15,402 bases of DNA from JANWYT01 sp046719465 (GCA_046719465.1 JBDNCV010000091.1:1-15402); one strand, 5' to 3'. Counted from the stretch's first letter, positions 1-7,123 are shown. Notes: generated from the sequence alone by a model not told the origin. Translations and numbers: made by a program.

Positions 1-2
1 AA

Positions 3-686
3 GGCGAGTTCTACCGCCTCAAGCTCGACACAACCGACCCCGTCAAGCCCTATCAGCAGAACGGCGGGCCGCTGCTCTACTTTGGCGGCTACTCGCCTGA
101 CGGCAAAGACCTTTGCGCTCAATACTGTGATGTCTACCTCATGTGGCCAGAGCCGGAGGACAAGATCCTCGGGCACATGGAAGACCTGAGCGCACGCGCC
201 GCCAAGTATGGCCGCACGATTGACTTTGGGCTGCGCGTTCACATGATCGTGCGCGAGACCGAGGCCGAGGCGCGCGCCCACGCGCAGAAGCTCGTCTCAC
301 GGTTGGACGACGCCTTCGGCACAGAGATTCGCAACCGCGCGCAGGACGCCAAGACGCTGGGCGTGGCGCTGCAAGCTCAGAACCGCGAGCTGGCCGATGA
401 GGAAGGTTACGTAGAGCCGCTCATGTGGACGGGCATCGGGCGGGCGCGCTCGGGCTGTGGGGCGGCGCTCGTGGGCGACCCTGATCAAATCTACAACAAG
501 ATCATGCGCTACATGGAGATGGGCATCCGCGCCTTCATCTTCAGCGGCTACCCCCACCTCGACGAGTGCCAGTTGTTTGCCAAGTATGTGCTGCCGCGCT
601 TGAAAACGGTGTCGATGCCGCAGGCGCAAGGGCGTATCCCTGAATCGACGCCCGCCACACCGCTAGGAACAGCGCCGCGCCGCTGA
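3..686 (+). CDS. SsuD-like FMNH2-dependent alkanesulfonate monooxygenase, 5'-truncated by window edge
   Basis: This is the C-terminal part of a luciferase-like flavin monooxygenase; the reading frame is open to the window edge, so the start lies outside. Enzymes of this type use FMNH2 and O2 to split the C-S bond of alkanesulfonates, giving an aldehyde and sulfite. The fit to SsuD is specific. Counting from the internal ATG at 141, the 'FGLRVHMIVRETE' segment has R32 and H34, 'GRARSGCGAALVG' has R103, and 'FSGYPHL' has Y137. The spacings R32-R103 (71) and R32-Y137 (105) equal those between Arg226, Arg297 and Tyr331 of E. coli SsuD, and H34 matches His228. By that alignment roughly 150 residues are missing upstream, including the Cys54 region. 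The Pro/Arg-rich tail (last ~20 residues) is an extra. True substrate is unknown: a sulfosugar such as sulfoquinovose is as possible as a simple sulfonate. Downstream neighbours are a Gfo/Idh dehydrogenase and a putative sulfate exporter. Confidence 0.88.
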   Translation, partial: GEFYRLKLDTTDPVKPYQQNGGPLLYFGGYSPDGKDLCAQYCDVYLMWPEPEDKILGHMEDLSARAAKYGRTIDFGLRVHMIVRETEAEARAHAQKLVSRLDDAFGTEIRNRAQDAKTLGVALQAQNRELADEEGYVEPLMWTGIGRARSGCGAALVGDPDQIYNKIMRYMEMGIRAFIFSGYPHLDECQLFAKYVLPRLKTVSMPQAQGRIPESTPATPLGTAPRR

Positions 687-711
687 GTAGGGGCGACGTG
701 CCGCGTCGCCC
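687..711. repeat. Short dispersed hairpin repeat, copy 1
   Basis: A 25-bp unit starting GTAGGGGCGACG lies directly after the stop codon of the monooxygenase gene. It contains a perfect 8-bp inverted repeat, GGGCGACG (691-698) and CGTCGCCC (704-711), around the loop TGCCG. A second copy lies 55 bp downstream with one base change. There is no T-run after it, so it is not a standard intrinsic terminator, though the RNA hairpin could stabilise or attenuate the transcript. Short GC-rich palindromes of this kind are often dispersed through genomes; whether this one is cannot be seen from the window. Confidence 0.75.
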
Positions 712-741
712 ACAGCCCAAACCTTACGCAGTTGACCCAGT

Positions 742-766
742 GTAGGGGCGATGTGCCGCGTCGCCC
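742..766. repeat. Short dispersed hairpin repeat, copy 2
   Basis: This copy matches the unit at 687-711 at 24 of 25 positions. The only change (C to T at 752) turns a G-C pair of the stem into a G-T pair, so the hairpin is kept: GGGCGATG (746-753) pairs with CGTCGCCC (759-766) around TGCCG. It ends about 20 bp before the start codon of the following dehydrogenase gene and would sit in its 5' leader or the intercistronic RNA. Confidence 0.75.
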
Positions 767-786
767 CCTTGTGAGAGATCAACATC

Positions 787-1998
787 ATGACCATCAAAGA
801 ATTTCGCAACGTCAGCATGACGTATGACCCGCAGTTTGCCTATCTCTCGCCGCAAGATCGCTATGTGCTCACGCAGGGGCAGCCGCGCTACCGCTTCAAC
901 GTGATCGGCGTGGGCGTGAACGGCCAAGAGCACATCCGCGTGACGCACCTCGAAGGCCGCGCCACCATCAAGGGCGTATATGACCCGCACGCCGGCAGCA
1001 TCAAGGGGGCGCAGATGCATCAAGCGCACTTCGCCCCGCACCAGCCTGAACTCGTCGTCTACGACACGTTAGAGGCGGCCTGCACCGACCCCGACGTGGA
1101 CGGCCTCATCATCGCTACGCCCAACTACACCCACCTTGAGGTGGTGAAGGTGGCCGCGCAGTCCGGCAAGCACATCCTGCTCGAGAAGCCTATCGCCACC
1201 ACCATCGCGGACGCGGCCGCCATCACACAGATCGCTGAGAGCTACCCCGCCGTGTTCCAGATCGGCTTGCAGTACCGCTACAAGGCGGGCTACGTACAGG
1301 CCATCCACGAGGCGCTGGAGCGGCGCACGCTGGGCGAGATTAAGCTGGTGCAGATGCAGGAACACCGCATGCCCTTTCTCGACAAGGTGGGCCAGTGGAA
1401 CAAATTCAGCCAATACAGCGGCAACACGCTTGTCGAGAAGTGCTGCCACTACTTCGACCTGATGAACCTATTTGCGGGCGCGCGCCCTGTGGAGGTCTAC
1501 GCCGTCGGGAGCCAAGCAGTCAACTTCAAGGACTTCCGCTACAACGGCCAAGCATCCGACATCTTAGACAACGCCTTCGTCATTGTGCGCTACGCCAACG
1601 GCGTGCAAGCCAACTTTAGCCTGTGCATGTTCGCGCCGATGTTCTACGAAGAACTGGTGATCTGCGGCGACGAAGGGCGGCTTAAGGCATGGGAAAACGC
1701 CGACTTCCGCACGGGCGCACTTGAAGCGCATATCGACATCGCCTGCGGGGCGCATCGCCCGTCGTTCAGCGGCACGCCAGCCTATCCTAAGTGGATCGAA
1801 ACCAGCGGGCATGGCGGCGCAACCTACTACGAGCACGTCAGCTTCATTGACCGCATCGAAGGCCGCCCAACGCGCGCCGCCACGGCCCGCGAAGGCCTGT
1901 GGTCGGTGATTGTGGCCTCCGCCGCGCAAGAGTCCATCCAGACGGGCCAGCCCGTGCGCATCGACGACGTGCTGGCGCGCGAGCAGCTCAGCCTGTGA
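787..1998 (+). CDS. Gfo/Idh/MocA family NAD(P)-dependent oxidoreductase
   Basis: This is a 403-residue cytoplasmic dehydrogenase of the glucose-fructose oxidoreductase / inositol dehydrogenase / MocA family, which oxidises or reduces sugars, cyclitols and related hydroxy compounds with a bound nicotinamide cofactor. The Rossmann dinucleotide site is 'VIGVGVNGQEH' (residues 39-49), set about 35 residues in from the start, slightly longer than usual. The family 'EKP' motif with the catalytic lysine is at 133-135. 'EKCCHYFDLMNLFAG' (217-231) carries the His (H221) and Asp (D224) typical of the substrate site. The ATG at 787 has only a weak purine-rich GAGAGA upstream (773-778). It lies between an SsuD-like monooxygenase and a YeiH-like exporter on the same strand, 7 bp before the exporter, so a role in sulfonated-sugar metabolism is conceivable but not shown. 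The exact substrate cannot be read from the sequence. Confidence 0.9.
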   Translation: MTIKEFRNVSMTYDPQFAYLSPQDRYVLTQGQPRYRFNVIGVGVNGQEHIRVTHLEGRATIKGVYDPHAGSIKGAQMHQAHFAPHQPELVVYDTLEAACTDPDVDGLIIATPNYTHLEVVKVAAQSGKHILLEKPIATTIADAAAITQIAESYPAVFQIGLQYRYKAGYVQAIHEALERRTLGEIKLVQMQEHRMPFLDKVGQWNKFSQYSGNTLVEKCCHYFDLMNLFAGARPVEVYAVGSQAVNFKDFRYNGQASDILDNAFVIVRYANGVQANFSLCMFAPMFYEELVICGDEGRLKAWENADFRTGALEAHIDIACGAHRPSFSGTPAYPKWIETSGHGGATYYEHVSFIDRIEGRPTRAATAREGLWSVIVASAAQESIQTGQPVRIDDVLAREQLSL

Positions 1999-2005
1999 GC
2001 CGACC

Positions 2006-3013
2006 ATGAGCAGCATAGGATGGCTTTCGGAACGTACAGGCGGCTGGGAGGGCGTGCGCCCGCTGCTGCCGGGGGTGGCGGTGGTGCTGGCGCTGGCGTG
2101 CATCGTGCAGTTTGGGCTGGCGCCGCTGCTGCCGAGCGTGGGCGATGTCACGCTGGCGATCTTCTTGGGGATGCTGGTGGGCAATTTGCTGCCGAGCATG
2201 GCGCGCTTCGACGCGGGCGCAGGCTTTGCAGAGCGGCGTTTGCTGCCGCTGGCGATTGCCCTGCTGGGCGTGGAGCTGCAATTGGGGCTGCTGCTGGCCA
2301 GCGGGCTGGCGACCATCATCGTAATTGGCGCGTCGGTGACGGTTGGGCTGACGGCTGGGCTGGTCATCGGGCGGCTGATGGGCTTCTCGCCGCGCTTCAG
2401 CCTCTTGATCGGCGCGGGCAACGGCATCTGCGGCACGGCGGCGGTGGCGGCCGTCAGCCGCGTGATCCACGCCGACGATGAAGAAACGGGCATCGCGCTC
2501 AGCGTCGTCGGGCTGCTGGGGACGGCGGGCATCGTGCTGATGCCGCTGCTGGCGGGGGCGCTGGCGCTCAACACAGCGCAGAGCGGGATGCTGGTCGGCG
2601 GGACGCTGCAAGCGGTGGGGCAGGTGGTGGCGGCGGGCTATGCGCTCGGCGCGGCTTCCGGCGGCTTGGCGATGATGGTCAAGATGGGGCGTGTGCTGCT
2701 GCTGGGGCCGGTGGTGGTCTTGATTAGCAGCCGCGTGAACCGCCGCGCCGACGGGCCGCGCGTGCAAGTGCCGCTGTTCATCGTAGGCTTCTTCGTCTTT
2801 AGCTTGCTGGCCAGCCTCCACGTGATCGACCCGCTGCTGCCCGCCATCAAGACCAGCGGCAAGTTCCTGCTGCTGATGGCGACCGTCGGGATCGGGATGC
2901 ACATCCAACTCAAGGCGCTGCTGCGCAGCGGGCCGCGCGCGCTGCTGTTTGGGGTGTGCGTCTGGGTGGCGCAGATCGGGGCGGTGTTAGGGCTGCTCTG
3001 GGTGTTGACGTGA
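2006..3013 (+). CDS. YeiH/UPF0324-family putative sulfate exporter, polytopic membrane protein
   Basis: This 335-residue, almost wholly hydrophobic protein belongs to the YeiH family (Pfam Cons_hypoth698), annotated as putative sulfate exporters on limited experimental evidence. About ten membrane segments can be made out. Family landmarks are 'LPLAIALLGVELQL' (80-93), the glycine-rich 'GNGICGTAAVAA' (138-149, usually GxxICGxxAIAA) and 'GGTLQAVGQVVAAG' (198-211). The last differs from the usual 'GxSIHxVAQVVAAG' by losing the His, so this is a diverged member. The start at 2006 is preferred over in-frame codons from 1910 because those lie inside the dehydrogenase gene; 2006 is 7 bp after its stop and begins a normal family N-terminus. 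No clear Shine-Dalgarno is seen, which suits translational coupling. Next to an SsuD-like enzyme, export of sulfite or sulfate released by desulfonation is a reasonable inference. Confidence 0.85.
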   Translation: MSSIGWLSERTGGWEGVRPLLPGVAVVLALACIVQFGLAPLLPSVGDVTLAIFLGMLVGNLLPSMARFDAGAGFAERRLLPLAIALLGVELQLGLLLASGLATIIVIGASVTVGLTAGLVIGRLMGFSPRFSLLIGAGNGICGTAAVAAVSRVIHADDEETGIALSVVGLLGTAGIVLMPLLAGALALNTAQSGMLVGGTLQAVGQVVAAGYALGAASGGLAMMVKMGRVLLLGPVVVLISSRVNRRADGPRVQVPLFIVGFFVFSLLASLHVIDPLLPAIKTSGKFLLLMATVGIGMHIQLKALLRSGPRALLFGVCVWVAQIGAVLGLLWVLT

Positions 3014-3063
3014 AGCGCGCCTCGTCATAGTCTCAATGTGACGTTAAGCGGTTCAACTCCTGC

Positions 3064-3087
3064 CATTTGTAACGGGTTTCACAAATG
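3064..3087. promoter_or_regulatory. Operator-like inverted repeat upstream of pckG
   Basis: CATTTGT (3064-3070) and ACAAATG (3081-3087) form a perfect 7-bp inverted repeat with a 10-bp centre. The centre is partly symmetric too (AAC facing GTT). The site overlaps the putative -35 region of the pckG promoter, which is where a repressor would bind. Its regulator is not identifiable; a dimeric transcription factor responding to carbon status is an inference. Confidence 0.45.
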
Positions 3088-3103
3088 AAGTTCTTGTTAG
3101 AAT
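3076..3103 (+). promoter_or_regulatory. Candidate pckG promoter
   Basis: The -10 candidate TAGAAT (3098-3103, one mismatch to TATAAT) has a weak -35 candidate GTTTCA (3076-3081) at 16 bp. Transcription would start near 3110, leaving a leader of about 35 nt before the pckG start. The 131-bp gap is the natural place for a promoter because the gene has its own terminator and a different function from its upstream neighbour. Confidence 0.4.
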
Positions 3104-3144
3104 GAGGGCGGGTTGAATCATAGACGACTCAAAAGGAGATTAGG

Positions 3145-5022
3145 ATGCAATATCAAGAGCTGACGACGCCCGCCGAGCTGCAATTCCCCGATTACATCCG
3201 CAGTGAAGAAGTCCGGCAGTGGATTCGCGCCGCAGTTGAGCTGTGCGAGCCAGCCTCCGTCTACTTCTGTGACGGTTCACAAGAAGAATACGACCGGCTG
3301 TGCCAACTGCTGGTGGACGCTGGGACGTTCATCCGCCTGAACCCTGAACTGCGCCCCAACAGCTTCCTTGCACGTTCCGACCCCAGCGACGTCGCCCGCG
3401 TGGAAGACCGCACCTTCATCTGCAGCGTCAACCAAGCGGACGCTGGCCCCACCAACAACTGGATGAACCCGCGCGAGATGCACGCCATCCTCGACGGCCT
3501 GTTCAAGGGGTCGATGCACGGGCGCACGATGTACGTGATCCCCTTCTCGATGGGGCCGCTTGGCTCGCACATCGCCTATAACGGCATTGAAATCAGCGAT
3601 TCGGCCTACGTAGCGGTCAACATGCGCATCATGACGCGCATGACCAAAGAGGTCTACGACATCATCGGCGAGAACGGCGCGTTCATCCCCTGCATGCACA
3701 CGGTGGGCGCTCCGCTGGAGCCGGGCCAGCAGGATGTCCCGTGGCCCTGCAACCCGACTGTCAAGTACATCGTCCACTTCCCGGAGGAGCGCTCGATCTG
3801 GTCATATGGCAGCGGCTACGGCGGCAACGCCTTGCTGGGCAAGAAGTGCTTGGCGCTGCGCATCGCCTCGGTCATCGGGCGTGATGAGGGCTGGCTGGCC
3901 GAGCATATGCTGATTTTGGGCGTGGAAGACCCCAAGGGCGAAAAGACCTACGTTGCAGCAGCCTTCCCGAGCGCCTGCGGCAAGACGAACTTCGCCATGC
4001 TGATCCCGCCCAAGCCGATGGAAGGCTGGAAGGTGACGACCATCGGGGACGACATCGCGTGGATCAAGCCCGGCCCCGACGGCCGCCTGTACGCTATCAA
4101 CCCCGAATCGGGCTACTTCGGCGTTGCCCCGGGCACGAACTGGGAGACGAACCCCAACGCGATGGCTTCCATCACCAAGAACACCATCTTCACCAACGTC
4201 GCGCTGACGCCGGAAGGGGATGTATGGTGGGAAGGCTTAGGCGCCCCGCCGGCTAAGGCCATCGACTGGCAGGGCAACGAGTGGACGCCCGACAGCGGCA
4301 AGAAGGCCGCGCACCCCAACAGCCGCTTTACCGCCCCTGCCCATCAGAACCCTGCCATCGACCCCGAATGGGAGAACCCCAACGGCGTGCCCATCAAGGC
4401 CTTTGTGTTTGGCGGTCGGCGCAGCACGGTCGTTCCGCTGGTGTACCAAGCCTTCAACTGGTCATACGGCGTGTACATCGGCGCGACGATGGGTTCCGAG
4501 ATGACGGCAGCGGCCTTTGGCAACATCGGCCAAGTGCGCCGCGACCCGCTGGCAATGCTGCCCTTCATCGGCTACCACATGGGCAGCTACCTCAACCACT
4601 GGTTGAACATTGGCCGCCACATCAAGGACGCCCCGCGCATCTTCAGCGTCAACTGGTTCCGCAAGGATGCCGACGGCAAGTTCCTGTGGCCCGGCTTCGG
4701 GGAGAATATGCGCGTGCTGAAGTGGATCGTTGAGCGCGCCAATGGCCACGGCAATGCCACCGAGTCACCGCTGGGGTGGATGCCGCACTACAAAGACATG
4801 GACTGGCGCGGGCTGGAGAGCTTCACCGAGGAAAAGTTCAACGAGCTGATGGCCATCGACCGCGAGCTGTGGCTGCAAGAGCTGCTCGGCCATGAGGAAC
4901 TGTTCATCAAGCTCTACGACCGGCTGCCGACTGAGTTCATCGCCATGCGCCAGCTGCTGCTGAGCAACCTGTGGCGCAGCGCTGAACACTGGGAAGTGGA
5001 CGCGGGCGGCTACAACACCTAA
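3145..5022 (+). CDS. pckG: Phosphoenolpyruvate carboxykinase [GTP]
   Basis: This 625-residue cytoplasmic enzyme interconverts oxaloacetate plus GTP with PEP, CO2 and GDP, the first committed step of gluconeogenesis (or an anaplerotic step in reverse). It is clearly the GTP type. The substrate-binding stretch 'MGPLGSHIAYNG' is intact, the kinase-1 loop 'FPSACGKTN' (274-282) carries the family's reactive Cys278 and nucleotide-binding Lys280, and the metal-binding 'GDDIAW' lies at 301-306. 'FGGRRS', 'GATMGSE' and 'NWFRKD' follow in the expected order. Length is slightly above the usual ~600-620, so the gene looks complete. The start at 3145 is set by a strong AAGGAG (3133-3138) 6 nt upstream. 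A promoter with an operator-like palindrome lies upstream and a strong terminator downstream, so the gene appears to be transcribed alone and probably regulated. Codon use matches the GC-rich surroundings. Confidence 0.98.
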   Translation: MQYQELTTPAELQFPDYIRSEEVRQWIRAAVELCEPASVYFCDGSQEEYDRLCQLLVDAGTFIRLNPELRPNSFLARSDPSDVARVEDRTFICSVNQADAGPTNNWMNPREMHAILDGLFKGSMHGRTMYVIPFSMGPLGSHIAYNGIEISDSAYVAVNMRIMTRMTKEVYDIIGENGAFIPCMHTVGAPLEPGQQDVPWPCNPTVKYIVHFPEERSIWSYGSGYGGNALLGKKCLALRIASVIGRDEGWLAEHMLILGVEDPKGEKTYVAAAFPSACGKTNFAMLIPPKPMEGWKVTTIGDDIAWIKPGPDGRLYAINPESGYFGVAPGTNWETNPNAMASITKNTIFTNVALTPEGDVWWEGLGAPPAKAIDWQGNEWTPDSGKKAAHPNSRFTAPAHQNPAIDPEWENPNGVPIKAFVFGGRRSTVVPLVYQAFNWSYGVYIGATMGSEMTAAAFGNIGQVRRDPLAMLPFIGYHMGSYLNHWLNIGRHIKDAPRIFSVNWFRKDADGKFLWPGFGENMRVLKWIVERANGHGNATESPLGWMPHYKDMDWRGLESFTEEKFNELMAIDRELWLQELLGHEELFIKLYDRLPTEFIAMRQLLLSNLWRSAEHWEVDAGGYNT

Positions 5023-5043
5023 TTCACCACGGTATCGCATCTA

Positions 5044-5078
5044 ACCGAGGGCGCCCCGCGCGCCCTCGGTGTTGTTTT
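5044..5078 (+). terminator. Intrinsic terminator of pckG
   Basis: A perfect 11-bp inverted repeat, ACCGAGGGCGC (5044-5054) and GCGCCCTCGGT (5060-5070), encloses a 5-nt loop and is followed by the T-rich tract GTTGTTTT. It begins 21 bp after the pckG stop codon. Confidence 0.9.
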
Positions 5079-5126
5079 GGGAGGGTCAACCGCCGGACGC
5101 TAAAGCATCCGCCCGCCACACGCCCC

Positions 5127-5181
5127 CTGAAGGGCGCTTCAGTCCCCGCGCGCCAGCCAAAGGCTCCAAAGGCTGAAGCCT
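5127..5181. repeat. Cluster of short inverted and direct repeats in non-coding DNA
   Basis: Within the 228-bp stretch between the pckG terminator region and the next gene are three small elements: an inverted repeat CTGAAG/CTTCAG around GGCG (5127-5142), a tandem direct repeat of CCAAAGGCT (5157-5165 and 5166-5174), and an overlapping inverted repeat AGGCT/AGCCT (5170-5181). They may be decayed copies of a dispersed palindromic repeat. The rest of the stretch shows nothing recognisable. Confidence 0.35.
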
Positions 5182-5264
5182 CTGACGCAGTGCGGCTCAG
5201 ACACTTCCTGTTTTGGGGCTGCAGCACCTGCGGCAGGCCGCATCCCTACAAACCTGTCATGATC

Positions 5265-5273
5265 TGCTATCAT
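5265..5273 (+). promoter_or_regulatory. Candidate extended -10 promoter for the hypothetical/glycosyltransferase pair
   Basis: TGCTATCAT combines a TGn extension with the -10 hexamer TATCAT (5268-5273). No good -35 is seen at the right distance, which is tolerable for extended -10 promoters. Transcription would begin near 5280, 27 nt before the chosen start codon at 5307. Confidence 0.4.
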
Positions 5274-5306
5274 ACGGGTGGAAACGAAGTACTGGGAGAT
5301 GTCCCC

Positions 5307-5618
5307 ATGCAATTTCTCAAACGCCTGTTGACCCCCGGGCCGCCCAAGGATCGGGCGCTCGTGCTGTACGTCAAGCCCAAGGCCTGCGCCGAAATCCTCA
5401 AGGTGCGCATCGACACGATGAACGAACTGAGCCGCGCGGATGACGGCGAGGGCTTCTTCGTGCGCAAGCTGGCGCGCGGCAGGCGCTGCCCCTTCCAAGT
5501 CGAGATTGAGCTGTCGCTCGACCGCCACTACAACATCGTCGAAAAGACGATCACCAACGGGACGGAAGCCACCGCAGAGGAGTACGAGGCCTTCATCGCT
5601 GGTCAGGGCAGCGCATGA
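5307..5618 (+). CDS. Small conserved-looking hypothetical protein
   Basis: This 103-residue protein has no function I can name. It is soluble, with a basic N-terminus, a strand-rich core ('LVLYVKPKACAEILKVRID', 'CPFQVEIELSLD'), an invariant-looking 'FFVRK' (50-54) and an acidic C-terminal helix. Its pattern resembles a family of small proteins I recall from Chloroflexota in which Cys pairs flank such strands; here only C27 and C61 remain, so metal binding is doubtful. In-frame codons reach back to 5190, but the ATG at 5307 is preferred. It has a GGGAG ribosome-binding site 8 nt upstream (5294-5298), lies just after a promoter-like -10, and the extra 39 residues would not resemble protein. The stop codon overlaps the start of the glycosyltransferase gene (ATGA, 5615-5618), so the two are translationally coupled. 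Confidence 0.75.
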   Translation: MQFLKRLLTPGPPKDRALVLYVKPKACAEILKVRIDTMNELSRADDGEGFFVRKLARGRRCPFQVEIELSLDRHYNIVEKTITNGTEATAEEYEAFIAGQGSA

Positions 5619-6652
5619 GCCACCTGCTGGTCTTCAACCTTGCGACGGACGCCGACGACCCGATCTTGGGCTTCACGACGCGCTGGCTGAACGAGCTAGC
5701 CAAGCACTACGACACGCTGGACGTAGTGACGATGCGCGCGGGGCGGCTGGCCGTGGCGGAGAACGTGACCGTCCACTCCGTCGGCAAGGAGCGCGGCCTG
5801 AGCGAACCAGCGCGCGCGCTGCGCTTCTACGCGATCCTCGCGGGGCTGCTGCGGCGCAAGCGCTACGAGCGCTGCTTTGCCCACATGATGCCGCTGTTCG
5901 CGGTGATGGGCGCGCCGCTGCTCAAGGCCGCCCGCGTGCCGATCCTGCTGTGGTACACCCACCGCCAGAATCACCGCATCTTGCAGCTGGCGGAGCGCGC
6001 CGCGTGGCAGGTCGTCACCGCTTCGCAGGACAGCTTCCCCTTCCCCACGCCCAAGCTGCGCGTCGTCGGCCACGGGATCGACACCGCGCTGTACGCGCCC
6101 GCCGCTGCCCCTGCGCCAGAGCCGTTCCAAGTGATGCAGGTGGCGCGCCTCTCGCCCATCAAGCATCAGGCGACGCTGCTGGCCGCGACGGTTGATCTGC
6201 CGGTGCAGGTGGTGCTGGTGGGCGATGTGCTCACCGCGGCGGATGCCGACTATGCGGCGGAGCTGCGCCGCCAAGCCGCTGACCCCGCTCGCTGCTTTCC
6301 TGCGCAGCTCACCGGTGCGCTTCCACCGACGCAGATCATCGCGCTGGCGCACCGCTCCCACGTGGCGGTCAACCTCTCGCCGCAGGGGCTGTTCGACAAG
6401 GCCGCGCTCGAGGCGATGGCCTGCGGCCTGCCGACCGTGGTCGCGTCGGATGGGTTCAACGCGCTGCTGGGGGCGCATCAAGCCGCGCTGCGTGTGGCGC
6501 ACCCCGACGACGTGAGCGGCCTGCGCGAGCGCCTGCGTGCGCTCATGGCGCTGTCGACCGCTCAGCGCCAGCAGATCGGCGCGGACTTGCGCGCGGGCGT
6601 GGTCGCTCAGCACAGCCTGCCCGCGCTGGTGGCGCGCCTAGCCGCCATGTGA
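5615..6652 (+). CDS. Glycosyltransferase, GT4-like GT-B fold
   Basis: This 345-residue cytoplasmic or membrane-associated enzyme is expected to transfer a sugar from an NDP-sugar to a lipid or glycan acceptor. The C-terminal donor-binding half is recognisable: 'VGHGID' (151-156), the domain-opening strand 'VMQVARLSPIKHQ' (173-185), 'VVLVGD' (199-204), and 'LFDKAALEAMACGLPTVV' (259-276) with the conserved E266. In the classic EX7E motif an earlier Glu would sit at position 258; here it is Gly, a variant seen in 'DKxxLEAMA'-type members. The N-terminal acceptor domain is poorly conserved, as is normal. The start overlaps the preceding stop by 4 bp. Acceptor and sugar cannot be inferred, and no other envelope-biosynthesis genes are nearby. 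Confidence 0.85.
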   Translation: MSHLLVFNLATDADDPILGFTTRWLNELAKHYDTLDVVTMRAGRLAVAENVTVHSVGKERGLSEPARALRFYAILAGLLRRKRYERCFAHMMPLFAVMGAPLLKAARVPILLWYTHRQNHRILQLAERAAWQVVTASQDSFPFPTPKLRVVGHGIDTALYAPAAAPAPEPFQVMQVARLSPIKHQATLLAATVDLPVQVVLVGDVLTAADADYAAELRRQAADPARCFPAQLTGALPPTQIIALAHRSHVAVNLSPQGLFDKAALEAMACGLPTVVASDGFNALLGAHQAALRVAHPDDVSGLRERLRALMALSTAQRQQIGADLRAGVVAQHSLPALVARLAAM

Positions 6653-6686
6653 ACAGCAGGGCGCAGACGCCTACGATCCTCATCAT

Positions 6687-6715
6687 TTGTCGTATTGACG
6701 AAAACCCCCTACAAT
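6687..6715 (+). promoter_or_regulatory. Candidate sigma-70-type promoter for the two-helix membrane protein
   Basis: TTGTCG (6687-6692) and TACAAT (6710-6715) are separated by 17 bp. The start of transcription would fall near 6722, about 33 nt before the gene, and it lies in the 102-bp gap after the glycosyltransferase. Confidence 0.55.
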
Positions 6716-6754
6716 CCCGAGTAGTGACCGATTGACAGCAAAGGAGAGTGCCTA

Positions 6755-7123
6755 ATGGCCGCTCGCACCCGCAAGGCTCCGGCATCGACTCGCAAGTTTG
6801 GCCTGCTGCGCTTCATCGCCTATTTGCATGTGTTTGTGGGGCTGTTGGCGCTAATTGGCGCAGTCGTGAGCGGCGTCTTAGCGATGACCCAGAGCAGCAC
6901 GTTCATCGCGGGCGACCAAGTGGTGCAGCTTGGCGGGCCGGTGGCCGCCGCCAGCATCATCCTCGGCGGGCTGTTCTTCGCGCTGGTCTACATCGGCATC
7001 GGCCATGCCATCCTCGCTTTCTTGAGCATTGAGGAGCACACGCGCCGCAGCGCCACCGCCCAAGAGCAGCTCCTGCGCGCCAACATGCAGCTCCTGCGTC
7101 AGCTTGATCAACGCCTGCCTTGA
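6755..7123 (+). CDS. Small two-helix membrane protein, function unknown
   Basis: This 122-residue protein begins with a basic stretch (residues 1-19, six Arg/Lys), then has two hydrophobic segments (about 17-44 and 63-90) joined by a short polar loop. It ends in a charged, Gln/Arg-rich amphipathic helix of about 30 residues (91-120) that could oligomerise or bind a partner. By the positive-inside rule both termini would be cytoplasmic. The start at 6755 has a good AAGGAG 8 nt upstream (6741-6746) and a plausible promoter. It is followed after 50 bp by an F420-type PPOX gene on the same strand. I do not recognise the family, so no function is proposed. Confidence 0.8.
   Translation: MAARTRKAPASTRKFGLLRFIAYLHVFVGLLALIGAVVSGVLAMTQSSTFIAGDQVVQLGGPVAAASIILGGLFFALVYIGIGHAILAFLSIEEHTRRSATAQEQLLRANMQLLRQLDQRLP

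Noticed and set aside
1910..2005. Longer start for the YeiH-like exporter
   Set aside because: The extension overlaps the dehydrogenase coding sequence by 89 bp and encodes Arg/Ser/Pro-rich sequence unlike the family N-terminus.
1564..2574. Long minus-strand open frame (336 codons) opposite the dehydrogenase and exporter genes
   Set aside because: It straddles two well-supported plus-strand genes and its translation is low-complexity Ser/Pro/Ala/Arg with no family features; GC-rich coding DNA often leaves such frames open.
1988..2908. Minus-strand open frame opposite the exporter gene, rich in His, Gln and Arg
   Set aside because: The composition is that of antisense to a Leu/Gly/Ala-rich membrane protein, and the sense-strand YeiH assignment is strong.
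5190..5306. N-terminal extension of the small hypothetical protein containing a Cys-Ser-Thr-Cys motif
   Set aside because: It would lie upstream of the likely promoter at 5265-5273; the ATG at 5307 has a proper ribosome-binding site.
5696..6613. Minus-strand open frame of 305 codons opposite the glycosyltransferase
   Set aside because: Arg/His/Gln-rich translation without domain features, opposite a recognisable glycosyltransferase.
6695..6715. TTGACG with TACAAT as a promoter
   Set aside because: Spacing is only 9 bp; the TTGTCG at 6687 gives 17 bp to the same -10 and was used instead.
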